A stretch of 59,765 nucleotides of DNA from Flavobacterium sp. YO12 (GCF_004119495.1 NZ_NRQU01000028.1:1-59765); one strand, 5' to 3'; counted from the first letter of the stretch, positions 7,884 to 17,314 are shown. Numbers and translations: made by a program. The notes: generated from the letters alone by a model not told the origin.

Positions 7884-8573
7884 ATGAAGAAAATTTTTAA
7901 TTTATTGTTATGTTTTTTTCCCTTTATTACACTAAATGCTCAAATCAATGAGATTGGTGTTTTTCTTGGTGGAAGCAACTTTGTAGGCGATGTAGGAAGC
8001 ACAACTTACATAAATCCAGATAGGCTGGCTTTTGGCGTTTTGTATAAATGGAACAAAAGCCCTCGTCACTCTTATCGAATTTCTTACACTCAATCTACAA
8101 TCTCGGGAAATGATTTAGACTCAGATGAAACAGGAAGAAACGGAAGAGGATATCGCTTTGAAAATAATGTAAAAGAAATCTCTGCGGGTTTGGAGTTTAA
8201 TTTTTTTGATTTTAATTTGCATGATTATCACAGAAAAATTACACCTTATATATACTCTGGATTAAGTTTTTTTATTTATGATGGATTGTATCGCTATAAG
8301 ACAACCCAAAATATTACACAAAGTACAAACTCAAGCTCATTTGCAATACCAATGACACTGGGTATAAAATCTAATATAACATCTCGCTTTGTCCTAGCGG
8401 CCGAAGTTGGAGCACGATATACATTTACAGATAACATTGATGGCAGCAATCCAAACACCAGCAATGCAAACATTTTAAAATTTGGAAATTTAAACAACAA
8501 TGATTGGTATGTTTTCTCAGGTTTAACGCTAACGTATACCTTTGGACAAAAACCTTGCTATTGCGCACAATAA
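7884..8573 (+). CDS. Outer-membrane beta-barrel protein, DUF6089 family
   Basis: A 229-aa exported protein with a signal peptide (about residues 1-20, ending LNAQ). Alternating aromatic strands typical of a small outer-membrane barrel follow, and it ends in FGQKPCYCAQ. It resembles the DUF6089 proteins encoded just ahead of uppS and bamA in many Bacteroidota. The function is not established. As the first gene of the bamA operon, with its stop codon 4 nt before the uppS start, it is a candidate helper or early substrate of the Bam machine. That role is inference. Confidence 0.82.
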   Translation: MKKIFNLLLCFFPFITLNAQINEIGVFLGGSNFVGDVGSTTYINPDRLAFGVLYKWNKSPRHSYRISYTQSTISGNDLDSDETGRNGRGYRFENNVKEISAGLEFNFFDFNLHDYHRKITPYIYSGLSFFIYDGLYRYKTTQNITQSTNSSSFAIPMTLGIKSNITSRFVLAAEVGARYTFTDNIDGSNPNTSNANILKFGNLNNNDWYVFSGLTLTYTFGQKPCYCAQ

Positions 8574-8577
8574 TACA

Positions 8578-9318
8578 ATGAATTTAATAGACTCTATAGA
8601 TCAATCAAACTTACCAAAACATCTGGCCATTATTATGGACGGAAACGGACGCTGGGCTAAACAACAAGGCTTCCTAAGAGCATTTGGACATGAAAATGGC
8701 ACAAAATCTGTAAAAAAAACAATTACAACTTGTGCTAAGCTTGGTATCGAGTACTTAACCTTATATGCTTTTTCTACCGAAAACTGGAACCGTCCTAAAC
8801 TAGAGGTTGAAGCATTAATGAAAATTTTAATCAATTCATTAAAAAAAGAGCTAGTTACACTTCAGGAAAACAACATCAGACTTAATGCAATTGGGAATCT
8901 TGAAAAATTACCAAAATCTGCACAAAGAGAACTGCTTGATGTAATTGATAAAACTAAAAACAACACTCGTCTTACTCTTACACTAGCTTTAAGTTACGGA
9001 TCAAGAGAAGAATTGGTAAATGCCGTTAGAATCATCAGTGATAAAGTTAAAAATAATATAATTTCAATAGACGCTATTGACGATTCAATTATAAATGAGC
9101 ATCTTTACACGCAAAATTTACCTGATGTAGATTTGTTAATACGAACAAGTGGAGAACATAGAATAAGTAATTTTTTGCTATGGCAGATCGCCTATGCAGA
9201 ATTGTATTTTACTAATGTCTTGTGGCCAGACTTTAAAGATCAAGATTTATATGAGGCTATTATTAGTTATCAAAAAAGAGAACGTAGATTTGGAAAAACC
9301 AGTGAACAAATTAAATAA
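8578..9318 (+). CDS. uppS: Isoprenyl transferase (undecaprenyl diphosphate synthase)
   Basis: Cis-prenyltransferase that extends farnesyl diphosphate with isopentenyl diphosphate to the C55 lipid carrier for peptidoglycan and surface glycans. The ATG at 8578 gives 246 aa; a TTG-initiated extension to 8542 would overlap the upstream gene and is not convincing. IIMDGNGRWA places the catalytic Asp at residue 21. FGHENG, the STENWNRP block and the RTSGEHRISNFLLWQ block are all present. Its end overlaps the likely GTG start of bamA by 17 nt, so the two are probably translationally coupled. Confidence 0.97.
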   Translation: MNLIDSIDQSNLPKHLAIIMDGNGRWAKQQGFLRAFGHENGTKSVKKTITTCAKLGIEYLTLYAFSTENWNRPKLEVEALMKILINSLKKELVTLQENNIRLNAIGNLEKLPKSAQRELLDVIDKTKNNTRLTLTLALSYGSREELVNAVRIISDKVKNNIISIDAIDDSIINEHLYTQNLPDVDLLIRTSGEHRISNFLLWQIAYAELYFTNVLWPDFKDQDLYEAIISYQKRERRFGKTSEQIK

Positions 9319-12025
9319 TTTTTTAGTGTTACAAAAAAGAATACAAATAGTCTTTACCCTTTTACTTTTGGGTAGTTTTTCACAAATTAAAGCACAAGAA
9401 AGAGTTCCTTTTGATCAAGGAAAAAAGTATATACTAGCCAAAGTTTCTGTAGTTGGTAAAATTAGCTTTAACGAACAAACTGTAGTAACGTTTTCTGGAC
9501 TTCAAACAGGTCAAGAAATAACTGTACCGGGAGAAGAAATCACTGGTGCAATTAAGAAATTAGGTAAACTTGGTCTTTTTGATGAAATCGCTTTTTACAT
9601 TAATAAGGTTCAAAATGACAGTATTTATTTAGACTTAAATATTGTTGAACTCCCGAAACTTAATGAAGTTAAAATCACTGGTGTAAAGAAAAGCAAAATC
9701 GAAGCTTTAATTAAGGATAACAATTTAACCAAAAACAAAATTGTAAACGAGAACTTAATTACTACCACGAAAAACTACATCGAAAACAAATACAAAAAAG
9801 ACGGTTTTTACAATACTAAAGTTACCATTACAACGACACCAGATACAATTGCTGGTAATCAGGTTAATATGTTGGTGCGTATAGATAAAGGTGACAAAGT
9901 AAAAATCAGCAGCATTGACTTTATTGGAAATAAACAACTTACAGAAACTCAATTAAGAGGAGCGATGAAAGACACGAAACAGAAAAATGTTTTCCGTGTT
10001 TTAAAAGCCTCTAAATTTATTCCCGAAAAATACAAAACTGACTTAGAAAAAGTTATCTCGGCATACAAAGAAAAAGGATATCGTGATGCACGTATTATTT
10101 ATGACTCTGTTAAATATAACAAAGACAAAAATATGCTTGGCATTAAAATTAATGTCGAAGAAGGAAACAAGTATTACTTTGGAAATATCAAATTCTTAGG
10201 AAACACAGTTTACTCAGATCAGCAGTTAAATCGTTATTTAGGAATCAAAAAAGGAGAAGTTTATAATGGTGTAATGCTTGAAAAAAGAATTGCAGATAAT
10301 TCAAAACCTGACGGGGAAGACATTACAAACTTGTACCAAAACAATGGTTATTTGTTCTCAAAAATCAATGCTGTAGAGGTAAAAACTGTAAATGATACTA
10401 TTGATTTTGAAATTAGAATTACTGAAGGTCCAATTGCCTATTTCAACAAAATATACGTTACTGGTAACGACAAAACAAATGACCACGTAATTTATCGTGA
10501 GTTAAGAACTAAACCAGGAAACAAATACAGCAAAGAAGAACTAGTTAGAACAATTCGTGAAATTGGACAATTAGGATTCTTTGACCCTGAGTCTATCAAA
10601 CCTGAATTTAGAAATGTTGATCCAGGAGCAGGAACAGTAGATATCGAATACCAATTAGTAGAAAAAGGATCTAGCCAGGTTGAACTTCAAGGAGGTTACG
10701 GCGGCGGCGGTTTCATTGGAACATTAGGATTATCATTCAACAACTTTTCGGCACGTAAATTATTTGACAAAGATGCTTACAAACCGCTTCCAATGGGAGA
10801 TGGACAAAAAGTATCATTACGTTTACAAGGAAGTACTTATTTCCAAACTTACAGTTTATCATTTTCTGAACCTTGGTTTGGAGGAAAAAAACCAGTACAA
10901 TTTAGCTCGTCTATCTCGTACAGTAAACAGTTTAATAATAATTATGTTACAAGAACTGTTGATAGAAGCCAAAGTTTTAATATTTTTACAGTGCAAGTTG
11001 GTTTAGCAAAACGTCTTACTGTGCCAGATGATTATTTCGTATTATCACAATCTGTAAGTTACCAGCACTATGATTTGAATAATTACTTTACTGGTTTGTT
11101 TACCTTTGGTAATGGAGCGTCACGAAATTTAGCTTACACTATTGGAATTTCAAGAAGTAATAAAGGGGTTAACCCAATATTCCCAACTTATGGTTCTGAG
11201 TTTAGTGTCTCAGCTAAAGTAACACCTCCATATTCATTATTTAATGGAGTAGATTATGCTAACTTAGGAAATGAAAAAGAATACAAAACAAGATATACTG
11301 GTACAACCACTACTACAGGAGCTGACGGGCAACCAATAAATCCTGGAGATTACACAAAAAGTGAATCTATAAATGGTAGTAATCAAACAGTAAGTGTGGG
11401 ATCTGACTATGCAAATGCAGATACGGATCAAGCAAAAGTGGATCAGAAAAAATACAATTGGTTAGAATATTATAAAGTTAAATTTAAAGCAGACTGGTAT
11501 ACTAAGGTATATGGAAAATTAGTTTTAAGAACATTAACAGAATTTGGTTTCTTAGGTGCTTACGATCAATCTAGAGGTGTTGTACCGTTTGAACGTTTTT
11601 ATTTAGGAGGAGACGGAATGGCACAGTATTCTATGGATGGTAGAGAGACTGTACAGCTAAGAGGTTATCCGAACAACTCATTGACGCCAATTATTGAAGA
11701 CAAAACTAGTTCTAGATACGGGCAGCAAATTGGAGCAACTATTTACAACAAATTCTCAATGGAGTTACGTTATCCAATAACATTAAAACCATCTGCATCA
11801 ATCTATGCATTGACGTTTTTAGAAGCAGGTTCTTCATATCCAACATTCAGGGATTACAACCCGTTCGATTTATATCGTTCTGCTGGAGCTGGTTTACGTG
11901 TATTCATGCCTGCATTTGGATTATTAGGTATCGATTTTGGTTATGGTTTCGATGCTCTGCCAGGATCTGTTACAAACAAAGCAAATGGCTGGGAAACTCA
12001 CTTTATAATTGGACAACAATTTTAG
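9302..12025 (+). CDS. bamA: Outer-membrane protein assembly factor BamA
   Basis: Central Omp85 protein that inserts beta-barrels into the outer membrane. I place the start at the GTG at 9302, giving 907 aa with a clean signal peptide ending near SQIKAQ. The longer frame back to 9194 would lie inside uppS. Five POTRA-type repeats fill the first half, with strand pairs such as KISSIDFIGNKQLTE and KYYFGNIKFLGNTVYSD. A C-terminal barrel ending in FIIGQQF follows. The loop-6 motif VRGF appears as LRGY (786-789), preceded by the usual PFERFYLGGDGM block. An extracellular insert rich in Thr, Gly and Asp lies near residues 655-710. Confidence 0.96.
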   Translation: MNKLNNFLVLQKRIQIVFTLLLLGSFSQIKAQERVPFDQGKKYILAKVSVVGKISFNEQTVVTFSGLQTGQEITVPGEEITGAIKKLGKLGLFDEIAFYINKVQNDSIYLDLNIVELPKLNEVKITGVKKSKIEALIKDNNLTKNKIVNENLITTTKNYIENKYKKDGFYNTKVTITTTPDTIAGNQVNMLVRIDKGDKVKISSIDFIGNKQLTETQLRGAMKDTKQKNVFRVLKASKFIPEKYKTDLEKVISAYKEKGYRDARIIYDSVKYNKDKNMLGIKINVEEGNKYYFGNIKFLGNTVYSDQQLNRYLGIKKGEVYNGVMLEKRIADNSKPDGEDITNLYQNNGYLFSKINAVEVKTVNDTIDFEIRITEGPIAYFNKIYVTGNDKTNDHVIYRELRTKPGNKYSKEELVRTIREIGQLGFFDPESIKPEFRNVDPGAGTVDIEYQLVEKGSSQVELQGGYGGGGFIGTLGLSFNNFSARKLFDKDAYKPLPMGDGQKVSLRLQGSTYFQTYSLSFSEPWFGGKKPVQFSSSISYSKQFNNNYVTRTVDRSQSFNIFTVQVGLAKRLTVPDDYFVLSQSVSYQHYDLNNYFTGLFTFGNGASRNLAYTIGISRSNKGVNPIFPTYGSEFSVSAKVTPPYSLFNGVDYANLGNEKEYKTRYTGTTTTTGADGQPINPGDYTKSESINGSNQTVSVGSDYANADTDQAKVDQKKYNWLEYYKVKFKADWYTKVYGKLVLRTLTEFGFLGAYDQSRGVVPFERFYLGGDGMAQYSMDGRETVQLRGYPNNSLTPIIEDKTSSRYGQQIGATIYNKFSMELRYPITLKPSASIYALTFLEAGSSYPTFRDYNPFDLYRSAGAGLRVFMPAFGLLGIDFGYGFDALPGSVTNKANGWETHFIIGQQF

Positions 12026-12067
12026 GAATAATACGTTTGGTTAAAAATCATCGAATAAAGTAATGTT

Positions 12068-13090
12068 ATGAGAAAACAATTTTTATTTATATTTTTAGCC
12101 TTGATTGTAGCTAATACAAGTCAGGCACAAGGCAAGACAACAAGAATTGGTTACATAGATATGGAATATATCTTGGAGAATGTTTCTGATTATAAAGAAG
12201 CAAAATCACAATTAGAGTTGAAAGCTCAAAAGTGGAAACAAGAAATAGAAACAAAAAAAACAAACATCAATACGCTTAAAGAAAATCTTAAAGCAGAAAA
12301 AGCTTTGTTAACCAAAGAATTAATTGATGAAAAAGAAACTGAAATTAAGTTCTTAGAAAACGAAATGCTGGATTATCAGCAAAAACAATTTGGAGCTGAC
12401 GGAAATTTAATTCGACAAAAAGCAGCTTTGGCAAAGCCAATTCAAGATCAGGTATTTACTGCCGTTCAAGATATTGCAGAAGCTAAAAATTATGATTTTA
12501 TTTTTGATAAATCATCAGATTTGACAATGCTTTTCAGTAACAAAAGATTTGATATCAGCGATCAGGTTATACGAATCTTGAACAGAACTGACAAAAGAGA
12601 ACAGTTGACGAAAAAACAATTGAAGGATCAGGAAGTACAAGAAAGTAAAGAAAATGCCATCGATGAAAATCCTGCTATGGCTGATCGACAAAAAGTTCTA
12701 GATGAAAGAAAAGCAGCTAGAGAAAAGCTTATTGAAGACAGAAGACTAGAGCAGGAAGCTAAGAAAAAAGAGTATGATGACAGGCGAAAAGCAATACTAG
12801 AAGAAAGAGAAGCTAAAAAAAATGGCACGGTTTCTGAACCTGCAAAATCAACTCAGGCAGCAAAAACAACCGAAGCAGTTAAAACTGATGGCACAACAGC
12901 AAAACCTGCAGCAGCAACTGAAACAACAACAGCTGCACCTGCAGTAGATAAAGCTGCCGAAAGACAAAAACTTTACGAACAGCGTAAAAAAGAATTAGAA
13001 GAAAGAAGAAAAAAAATATTAGAAGAAAGAGAAGCGGCGAAAAAAGCAAGAGAAGCCGAAACACAAAAAACTAATACGACCAATAATTAA
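12068..13090 (+). CDS. OmpH/Skp-family periplasmic chaperone with a long charged tail
   Basis: A 340-aa protein with a signal peptide ending at about residue 20 (NTSQAQ) and an OmpH/Skp domain over about 24-180: the opening RIGYIDMEYIL strand, a long Lys/Glu/Gln coiled coil, then the closing FDKSSDLTMLFSN strand. Skp proteins hold unfolded outer-membrane proteins. The rest is an extra tail: Arg/Lys/Glu-rich helix (about 195-275), an Ala/Thr/Lys/Pro linker (about 276-315) and a second charged helix. That is roughly twice the normal Skp length. It follows bamA by 42 nt and precedes a second ompH by 14 nt. Confidence 0.9.
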   Translation: MRKQFLFIFLALIVANTSQAQGKTTRIGYIDMEYILENVSDYKEAKSQLELKAQKWKQEIETKKTNINTLKENLKAEKALLTKELIDEKETEIKFLENEMLDYQQKQFGADGNLIRQKAALAKPIQDQVFTAVQDIAEAKNYDFIFDKSSDLTMLFSNKRFDISDQVIRILNRTDKREQLTKKQLKDQEVQESKENAIDENPAMADRQKVLDERKAAREKLIEDRRLEQEAKKKEYDDRRKAILEEREAKKNGTVSEPAKSTQAAKTTEAVKTDGTTAKPAAATETTTAAPAVDKAAERQKLYEQRKKELEERRKKILEEREAAKKAREAETQKTNTTNN

Positions 13091-13104
13091 TTAATATTTT
13101 AAAA

Positions 13105-13608
13105 ATGATGAAACAAATCAAAACTTTACTAATTGCTGCAATACTAATTTTAGGAGCAAGTAACACAATGAACGCACAGGCGAAGGTTGCCCATGTTGAT
13201 GTAAGCGACATTATGTCGAAAATGCCTGCTATGCTTGATGCTCAAAATCAACTGCAAAAATTAAGTGGTACGTATGATGCTGAATACAAAAAAATGGTTG
13301 ATGAATATCAAACTAAAATCAAAAAGTACGAAGCTGAAGCTGCAACTGTAACAGAAGCTGTTAATGGAGATCGTTCTAAAGAAGTTCAAGACATGCAAAA
13401 AAGAATTGTTGACTATAGAGACAATGCTCAAAAAGAATTGCAACAAAAAGAAACTGACATTGTAAAACCATTAATGGAAAAAGTAAGAGCTTCTATCCAA
13501 AAAATTGGAAAAGCTAAAGGTTTCCAATATGTTTTAGATGGTTCTACTCTTTTATTAGCTGATGGTCCAAACATTACTGCTGACGTAAAAAAAGATTTAG
13601 GATTCTAA
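13105..13608 (+). CDS. OmpH/Skp-family periplasmic chaperone
   Basis: A 167-aa protein of normal Skp length. The signal peptide ends near MNAQA (residue 26), followed by the KVAHVDVSDIM strand, two long charged helices forming the tentacle hairpin and a closing YVLDGSTLLLADG strand pair. It should chaperone outer-membrane proteins through the periplasm to BamA. The start may be either of two adjacent ATG codons (13105 or 13108). It is the last gene of the bamA operon, followed after 20 nt by a very strong terminator. Confidence 0.93.
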   Translation: MMKQIKTLLIAAILILGASNTMNAQAKVAHVDVSDIMSKMPAMLDAQNQLQKLSGTYDAEYKKMVDEYQTKIKKYEAEAATVTEAVNGDRSKEVQDMQKRIVDYRDNAQKELQQKETDIVKPLMEKVRASIQKIGKAKGFQYVLDGSTLLLADGPNITADVKKDLGF

Positions 13609-13628
13609 TAAAACCGAATTCTTGAATT

Positions 13629-13671
13629 AAAACTGTTCAAATTTTTTAAAAAATTTGAACAGTTTTTTTTT
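13629..13671 (+). terminator. Intrinsic terminator of the bamA-ompH operon
   Basis: A perfect inverted repeat with 18- to 19-bp arms (AAAACTGTTCAAATTTTTT and its complement), almost without a loop, runs into a tract of nine T. It closes the operon that starts at 7884. Confidence 0.92.
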
Positions 13672-13749
13672 ACATTTATTTAAAATAAAAAAGACGTATC
13701 ATTCGCAAATTACAATTAATTTCAACTATCATTTTGTTTCAAAAAATAC

Positions 13750-13757
13750 TAAATTTG
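13750..13757 (+). promoter_or_regulatory. Predicted -7 box of murI, very close to the start codon
   Basis: TAAATTTG matches TAnnTTTG and ends only 4 nt before the murI ATG (13762). The nearest TTG (13734-13736) is 13 nt upstream, shorter than the consensus spacing. If the box is used, the mRNA would begin at or next to the start codon. Confidence 0.42.
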
Positions 13758-13761
13758 TACT

Positions 13762-14538
13762 ATGACAAACGATAATCCTATAGGTGTTTTTGATTCTGGA
13801 ATTGGAGGAACTTCAATTTGGAGCGCTATTCATAACTTACTTCCAAATGAAAAAACAATTTATCTAGCCGATAGTAAAAATGCTCCGTATGGTCAAAAAA
13901 ACAAAGAGCAGATTGTTGCTTTAAGCAAAAAAAATGTTGATTTTTTACTGGAAATGAAATGCAAATTAATTGTTGTAGCCTGCAATACAGCGACAACTAA
14001 TGCTATTCGTGAACTCCGTAATGATTATGACATTCCGTTTATTGGAATTGAACCTGCAATAAAACCTGCAGCCAATAACTCTAAAACACAAGTTATTGGT
14101 ATCCTGGCTACAAAAGGAACATTAAACAGTGAGTTGTTTAATAAGACTGCAGAAATGTTTCAAAATACAACCATTATTGAACAGGTTGGTTATGGACTTG
14201 TTCAGTTAATTGAAGATGGAAATTTGTATTCTCCGGAAATGACACAGCTTTTAGAATCATACTTGCAGCCTATGATAGATGCAAACATTGACTATCTAGT
14301 TTTAGGATGCAGCCACTACCCCTATTTAATTCCTCAGATTAAAAAAATACTTCCTGAACATATTCAGATTATAGATTCTGGAGAAGCAGTAGCAAGACAA
14401 ACTCAAAATATTTTACGCGATAAAGTAGGTTTTACAACAGCTCAAAAAAGCGAACCTATATTTTACGTTAATTCAAATCCAATTGTTTTAGACTCCATTT
14501 TAGAACATAAGTACAACGTAGTCCAAAAAGATTTTTAA
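13762..14538 (+). CDS. murI: Glutamate racemase
   Basis: Cofactor-independent racemase that makes D-glutamate for peptidoglycan. The protein is 258 aa. The two catalytic cysteines are in VACNT (Cys74) and LGCSHYPYL (Cys183, followed by His185). The substrate-binding FDSGIGG loop is at 10-16 and APYGQK at 41-46. The ATG start puts FDSGIGG at the usual distance from the N-terminus. It ends 2 nt from the convergent gene at 14541, with no visible terminator between them. Its cell-wall role fits the neighbouring envelope operon. Confidence 0.96.
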   Translation: MTNDNPIGVFDSGIGGTSIWSAIHNLLPNEKTIYLADSKNAPYGQKNKEQIVALSKKNVDFLLEMKCKLIVVACNTATTNAIRELRNDYDIPFIGIEPAIKPAANNSKTQVIGILATKGTLNSELFNKTAEMFQNTTIIEQVGYGLVQLIEDGNLYSPEMTQLLESYLQPMIDANIDYLVLGCSHYPYLIPQIKKILPEHIQIIDSGEAVARQTQNILRDKVGFTTAQKSEPIFYVNSNPIVLDSILEHKYNVVQKDF

Positions 14539-14540
14539 TT

Positions 14541-15779
14541 TTATTCTATTTTTCTCTTAACAAACCAAATACCATCTAAAGATAAGTTTACAGACAATTT
14601 ATGATAATTTTCTTTAATTAAATTGTTTGAAATACTTCCTTTTTGCCCGTACGAATATGAAATATTTAAGGCAGAAAAAGTATTTTCGATAGGCAGATTA
14701 ACTCCAATTGAAATTGAAGCATTGTTGATTCTTTTTCCGTCTATTTCAAGATATCCCGTATCAAAATTTGCACCTGCAGAATATTTGACCCTGTCCCAAT
14801 ATTTTCTGTAATTTCGTTTTTCGTTAAAATAAGTAAAACCTAACGCAAATCTGTCTTGATTTACATAATCTCCATAGAAATCAGATTGTTTTGTATCATT
14901 CCATAAACTTTTTTCATAATCAAAAGTCATATTCAATACTTTTTTGAATCGTTTACTAATACCAATTCCAATTTCTAAAGGCATATAATAATCCTCTACA
15001 TCAGAAACTGTTTCAGGTTGAATATCACTCACCACCTCATCATTTATCGACTCAACCGACTGTACTTTTGAACCTTTAATTTGTGCCGGTAATTTAACTG
15101 TTGCGCCAATAGTAAACGTAGAATCAATTTTATACTGAGTTCCCAACGTTGCACGAAGTCCATTATAATCTGTGTTTTTATGTATAGTGGTGATTGAATT
15201 GAGAATTGTAAAAACTCTGTCATCAACTGTGTTTCCAAACAACAAAGCTGCAGACGCTCCTACTGTAAGTTTTTTACCAAATCGATATCCATAAGAAAAA
15301 TCAAAATTATTCAATCCTCCTGAACCTGTTGCTGATAAACTATACGATTCCTGACTATCTGAAATTGGCAGGATAAGATTAGAAATTTTAAATGCCGAGC
15401 TAGAATACGGACGCAATGCAACACTAAAACCAGAATTTTTAGTAACTGGAAAAGCAAAAGCAATATGAGAAAATTGAAAATTGTTACGATTCTCCTTTTT
15501 TGAATTGTTTTGATAGGTTGTCGCAATAGCTTTTCCGCCAACATCAAACATAAAATGATTTAATGGCAGCGAACCTAAAGAAGCTGGATTAAGATTATTA
15601 ATAAAACTATCTGATGGCAGTGCAATTCCTGCAGAACCTATTGAAGGAAGCAATCCAAAATCAGCATCATACAAACTGCCTACTCCATACAATGAATATG
15701 GCGAGCTGGAAATACTTTGAGAAAATGATGAAAACGATATTAAAATGGCGCAGTAAAAAAAAACTATTTTATTTTTCAT
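14541..15779 (-). CDS. Predicted outer-membrane beta-barrel protein (FadL/PorV-like)
   Basis: A 412-aa protein with a signal peptide ending at about SSFSQ (residue 21). The opening, SPYSLYGVGSLYDADF followed by an NLNPASLGSLP block, is typical of Bacteroidota FadL/PorV-type outer-membrane proteins. A long series of amphipathic strands with aromatic girdles follows. The substrate is unknown. Its ATG directly abuts the stop codon of the DUF4270 lipoprotein gene (TAA then ATG with no spacer), so the two are translationally coupled and probably act together at the outer membrane. The partnership is inference. Confidence 0.7.
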   Translation of the reverse strand: MKNKIVFFYCAILISFSSFSQSISSSPYSLYGVGSLYDADFGLLPSIGSAGIALPSDSFINNLNPASLGSLPLNHFMFDVGGKAIATTYQNNSKKENRNNFQFSHIAFAFPVTKNSGFSVALRPYSSSAFKISNLILPISDSQESYSLSATGSGGLNNFDFSYGYRFGKKLTVGASAALLFGNTVDDRVFTILNSITTIHKNTDYNGLRATLGTQYKIDSTFTIGATVKLPAQIKGSKVQSVESINDEVVSDIQPETVSDVEDYYMPLEIGIGISKRFKKVLNMTFDYEKSLWNDTKQSDFYGDYVNQDRFALGFTYFNEKRNYRKYWDRVKYSAGANFDTGYLEIDGKRINNASISIGVNLPIENTFSALNISYSYGQKGSISNNLIKENYHKLSVNLSLDGIWFVKRKIE

Positions 15780-17108
15780 TTAATAAGAGATGTAATATAT
15801 TTTTAGTTGAATTTTATTGTTTAAATGCTTTTGATCTCCTAAAACAATTCGATTTACAGTTTTAGAAATACCTGGAAGCGTAAGGATTAAAGAAGATTTA
15901 GAATCAGAGGCTCGAAGCATTTCCTTTTGCAAAAAATTACCTAACGGAATTGTATATCCGATGTTCTCATTAAACTCATCACTTTTCTTATTCAAAATAC
16001 CATACACTTGTGCTCCCGCAGAATTTAGCAACGAACTGCTGATTCTATTTAAATTGTCGCCTACGTATATTTTTAAGGAATCAGCCAGCGGATATTTTTC
16101 AGAATAAGAATTATTAACTGGTTTTAAAATCAATTGTGCGTCGACAATGGCGCCATTATCTGAAATATATTTCAATTGTCTTAAGTTTGGAAAATCGATC
16201 CGACAAGCCACTCCTGTTCCAGACTGAATAAATCCCTGTCCGTTAGTCGCTGTGCTCAAAAGTTTACTGCTCGATATAGGCAGGTTTTGAATTAAAGTTC
16301 CTGTTTTATCTAAAGAAATAGAATTAAACTGCTTTGTGGCATCTAAAATAGAAAAATCTATCACAAAGGGAACCTCATCAACGCCCGCTCGATATTTGGA
16401 GTAATACAAACGTACTAAACTCTTAGAAGTATTAAACCCAATAACACTTGACGAGTTAGATGATGATGGTACAATTACAAGCCCTTTTAGATACTCTGTA
16501 AAAGTGTCAAAATCTGTAATATCTCTTTTCTTTATTTTTTGAAAAAGAGCTTCTCCAAATGCATTACTCATTTTTATATTAATCGAATCTTTTCCAACTG
16601 GGCGCGGCTTGTATGAGAATGTTCCCAAACTTTCCTCCTCATAACTCAAACTCGAATTATTGTAAAAACTTCCAGAATCAGTATTTGGTTTAACTTTTTG
16701 CGTTAAGCGATGAATATTAAATGTTTGAATTTTAGTTGTATCGCCATAAAAATAGTTATCATACTTTAATACCATGGAAATAGAATCAAAAACGTAATTT
16801 ACATTCTCGGTATCGGAACCTTCATTATTTAAAGCATAATTACTTGATGACAATTGAAAATAACTACTCGATTTTATCTTCCCAAAAATGGGATCATCGT
16901 AGTTTCCAACCAAGATTCGACTCTGGTTTGAAGTCACCAGCGAATCAAAATTTATGGTAGACATTTCGACCGTTACAGTATCAATCATAACAACCTTATT
17001 GTTCAAAGCCAAATAATCAGATCCAACTACAAACTCTCCTGCATCAGTATCTGTTCCGCATGAAAATAATGTAAAAGCAAAAAACAACACAAACAATAAC
17101 TTACGCAT
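15780..17108 (-). CDS. DUF4270 family lipoprotein
   Basis: A predicted lipoprotein of 442 aa. I start it at the ATG at 17108 (MRKLLFVLFFAF...) rather than the TTG 18 nt upstream: the ATG gives a clean lipobox with Cys17 in LFSC and lies about 16 nt past a -7 box. The body has the beta-rich pattern of DUF4270, including an early VGSDYLALNNKVVMIDTVTV segment and many short strands. Bacteroidota carry such proteins widely; no biochemical role is established. It is coupled to the downstream barrel gene. Confidence 0.85.
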   Translation of the reverse strand: MRKLLFVLFFAFTLFSCGTDTDAGEFVVGSDYLALNNKVVMIDTVTVEMSTINFDSLVTSNQSRILVGNYDDPIFGKIKSSSYFQLSSSNYALNNEGSDTENVNYVFDSISMVLKYDNYFYGDTTKIQTFNIHRLTQKVKPNTDSGSFYNNSSLSYEEESLGTFSYKPRPVGKDSINIKMSNAFGEALFQKIKKRDITDFDTFTEYLKGLVIVPSSSNSSSVIGFNTSKSLVRLYYSKYRAGVDEVPFVIDFSILDATKQFNSISLDKTGTLIQNLPISSSKLLSTATNGQGFIQSGTGVACRIDFPNLRQLKYISDNGAIVDAQLILKPVNNSYSEKYPLADSLKIYVGDNLNRISSSLLNSAGAQVYGILNKKSDEFNENIGYTIPLGNFLQKEMLRASDSKSSLILTLPGISKTVNRIVLGDQKHLNNKIQLKIYYISY

Positions 17109-17124
17109 AATCAATTTTTTGCGC

Positions 17125-17132
17125 AAATATAT
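17125..17132 (-). promoter_or_regulatory. Predicted -7 box of the DUF4270 operon
   Basis: TATATTTG on the minus strand followed by CGC, 16 nt before the ATG at 17108. It matches TAnnTTTG exactly; no TTG is seen at the -33 distance. The box supports choosing 17108 as the translation start. Confidence 0.5.
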
Positions 17133-17314
17133 AATGGCGTGGTTTAGACGGCATCATAACATATACAGTCTTACATTTTTGCTCTATAAAAGGCAAAAAA
17201 GCATCTATAATAGATAAAGTAACGTCAAGAACTCATTCGCCTTTAAAAAGCCTGATTTAGTCTATCAAAATGGGCAATACATATATCTTCTTTTTTTTAA
17301 ATCCTTCCCCTGCC

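Noticed and set aside
9194..9301. Extension of BamA upstream of the GTG at 9302
   Set aside because: It lies entirely within uppS and would put polar residues ahead of a clear signal peptide.
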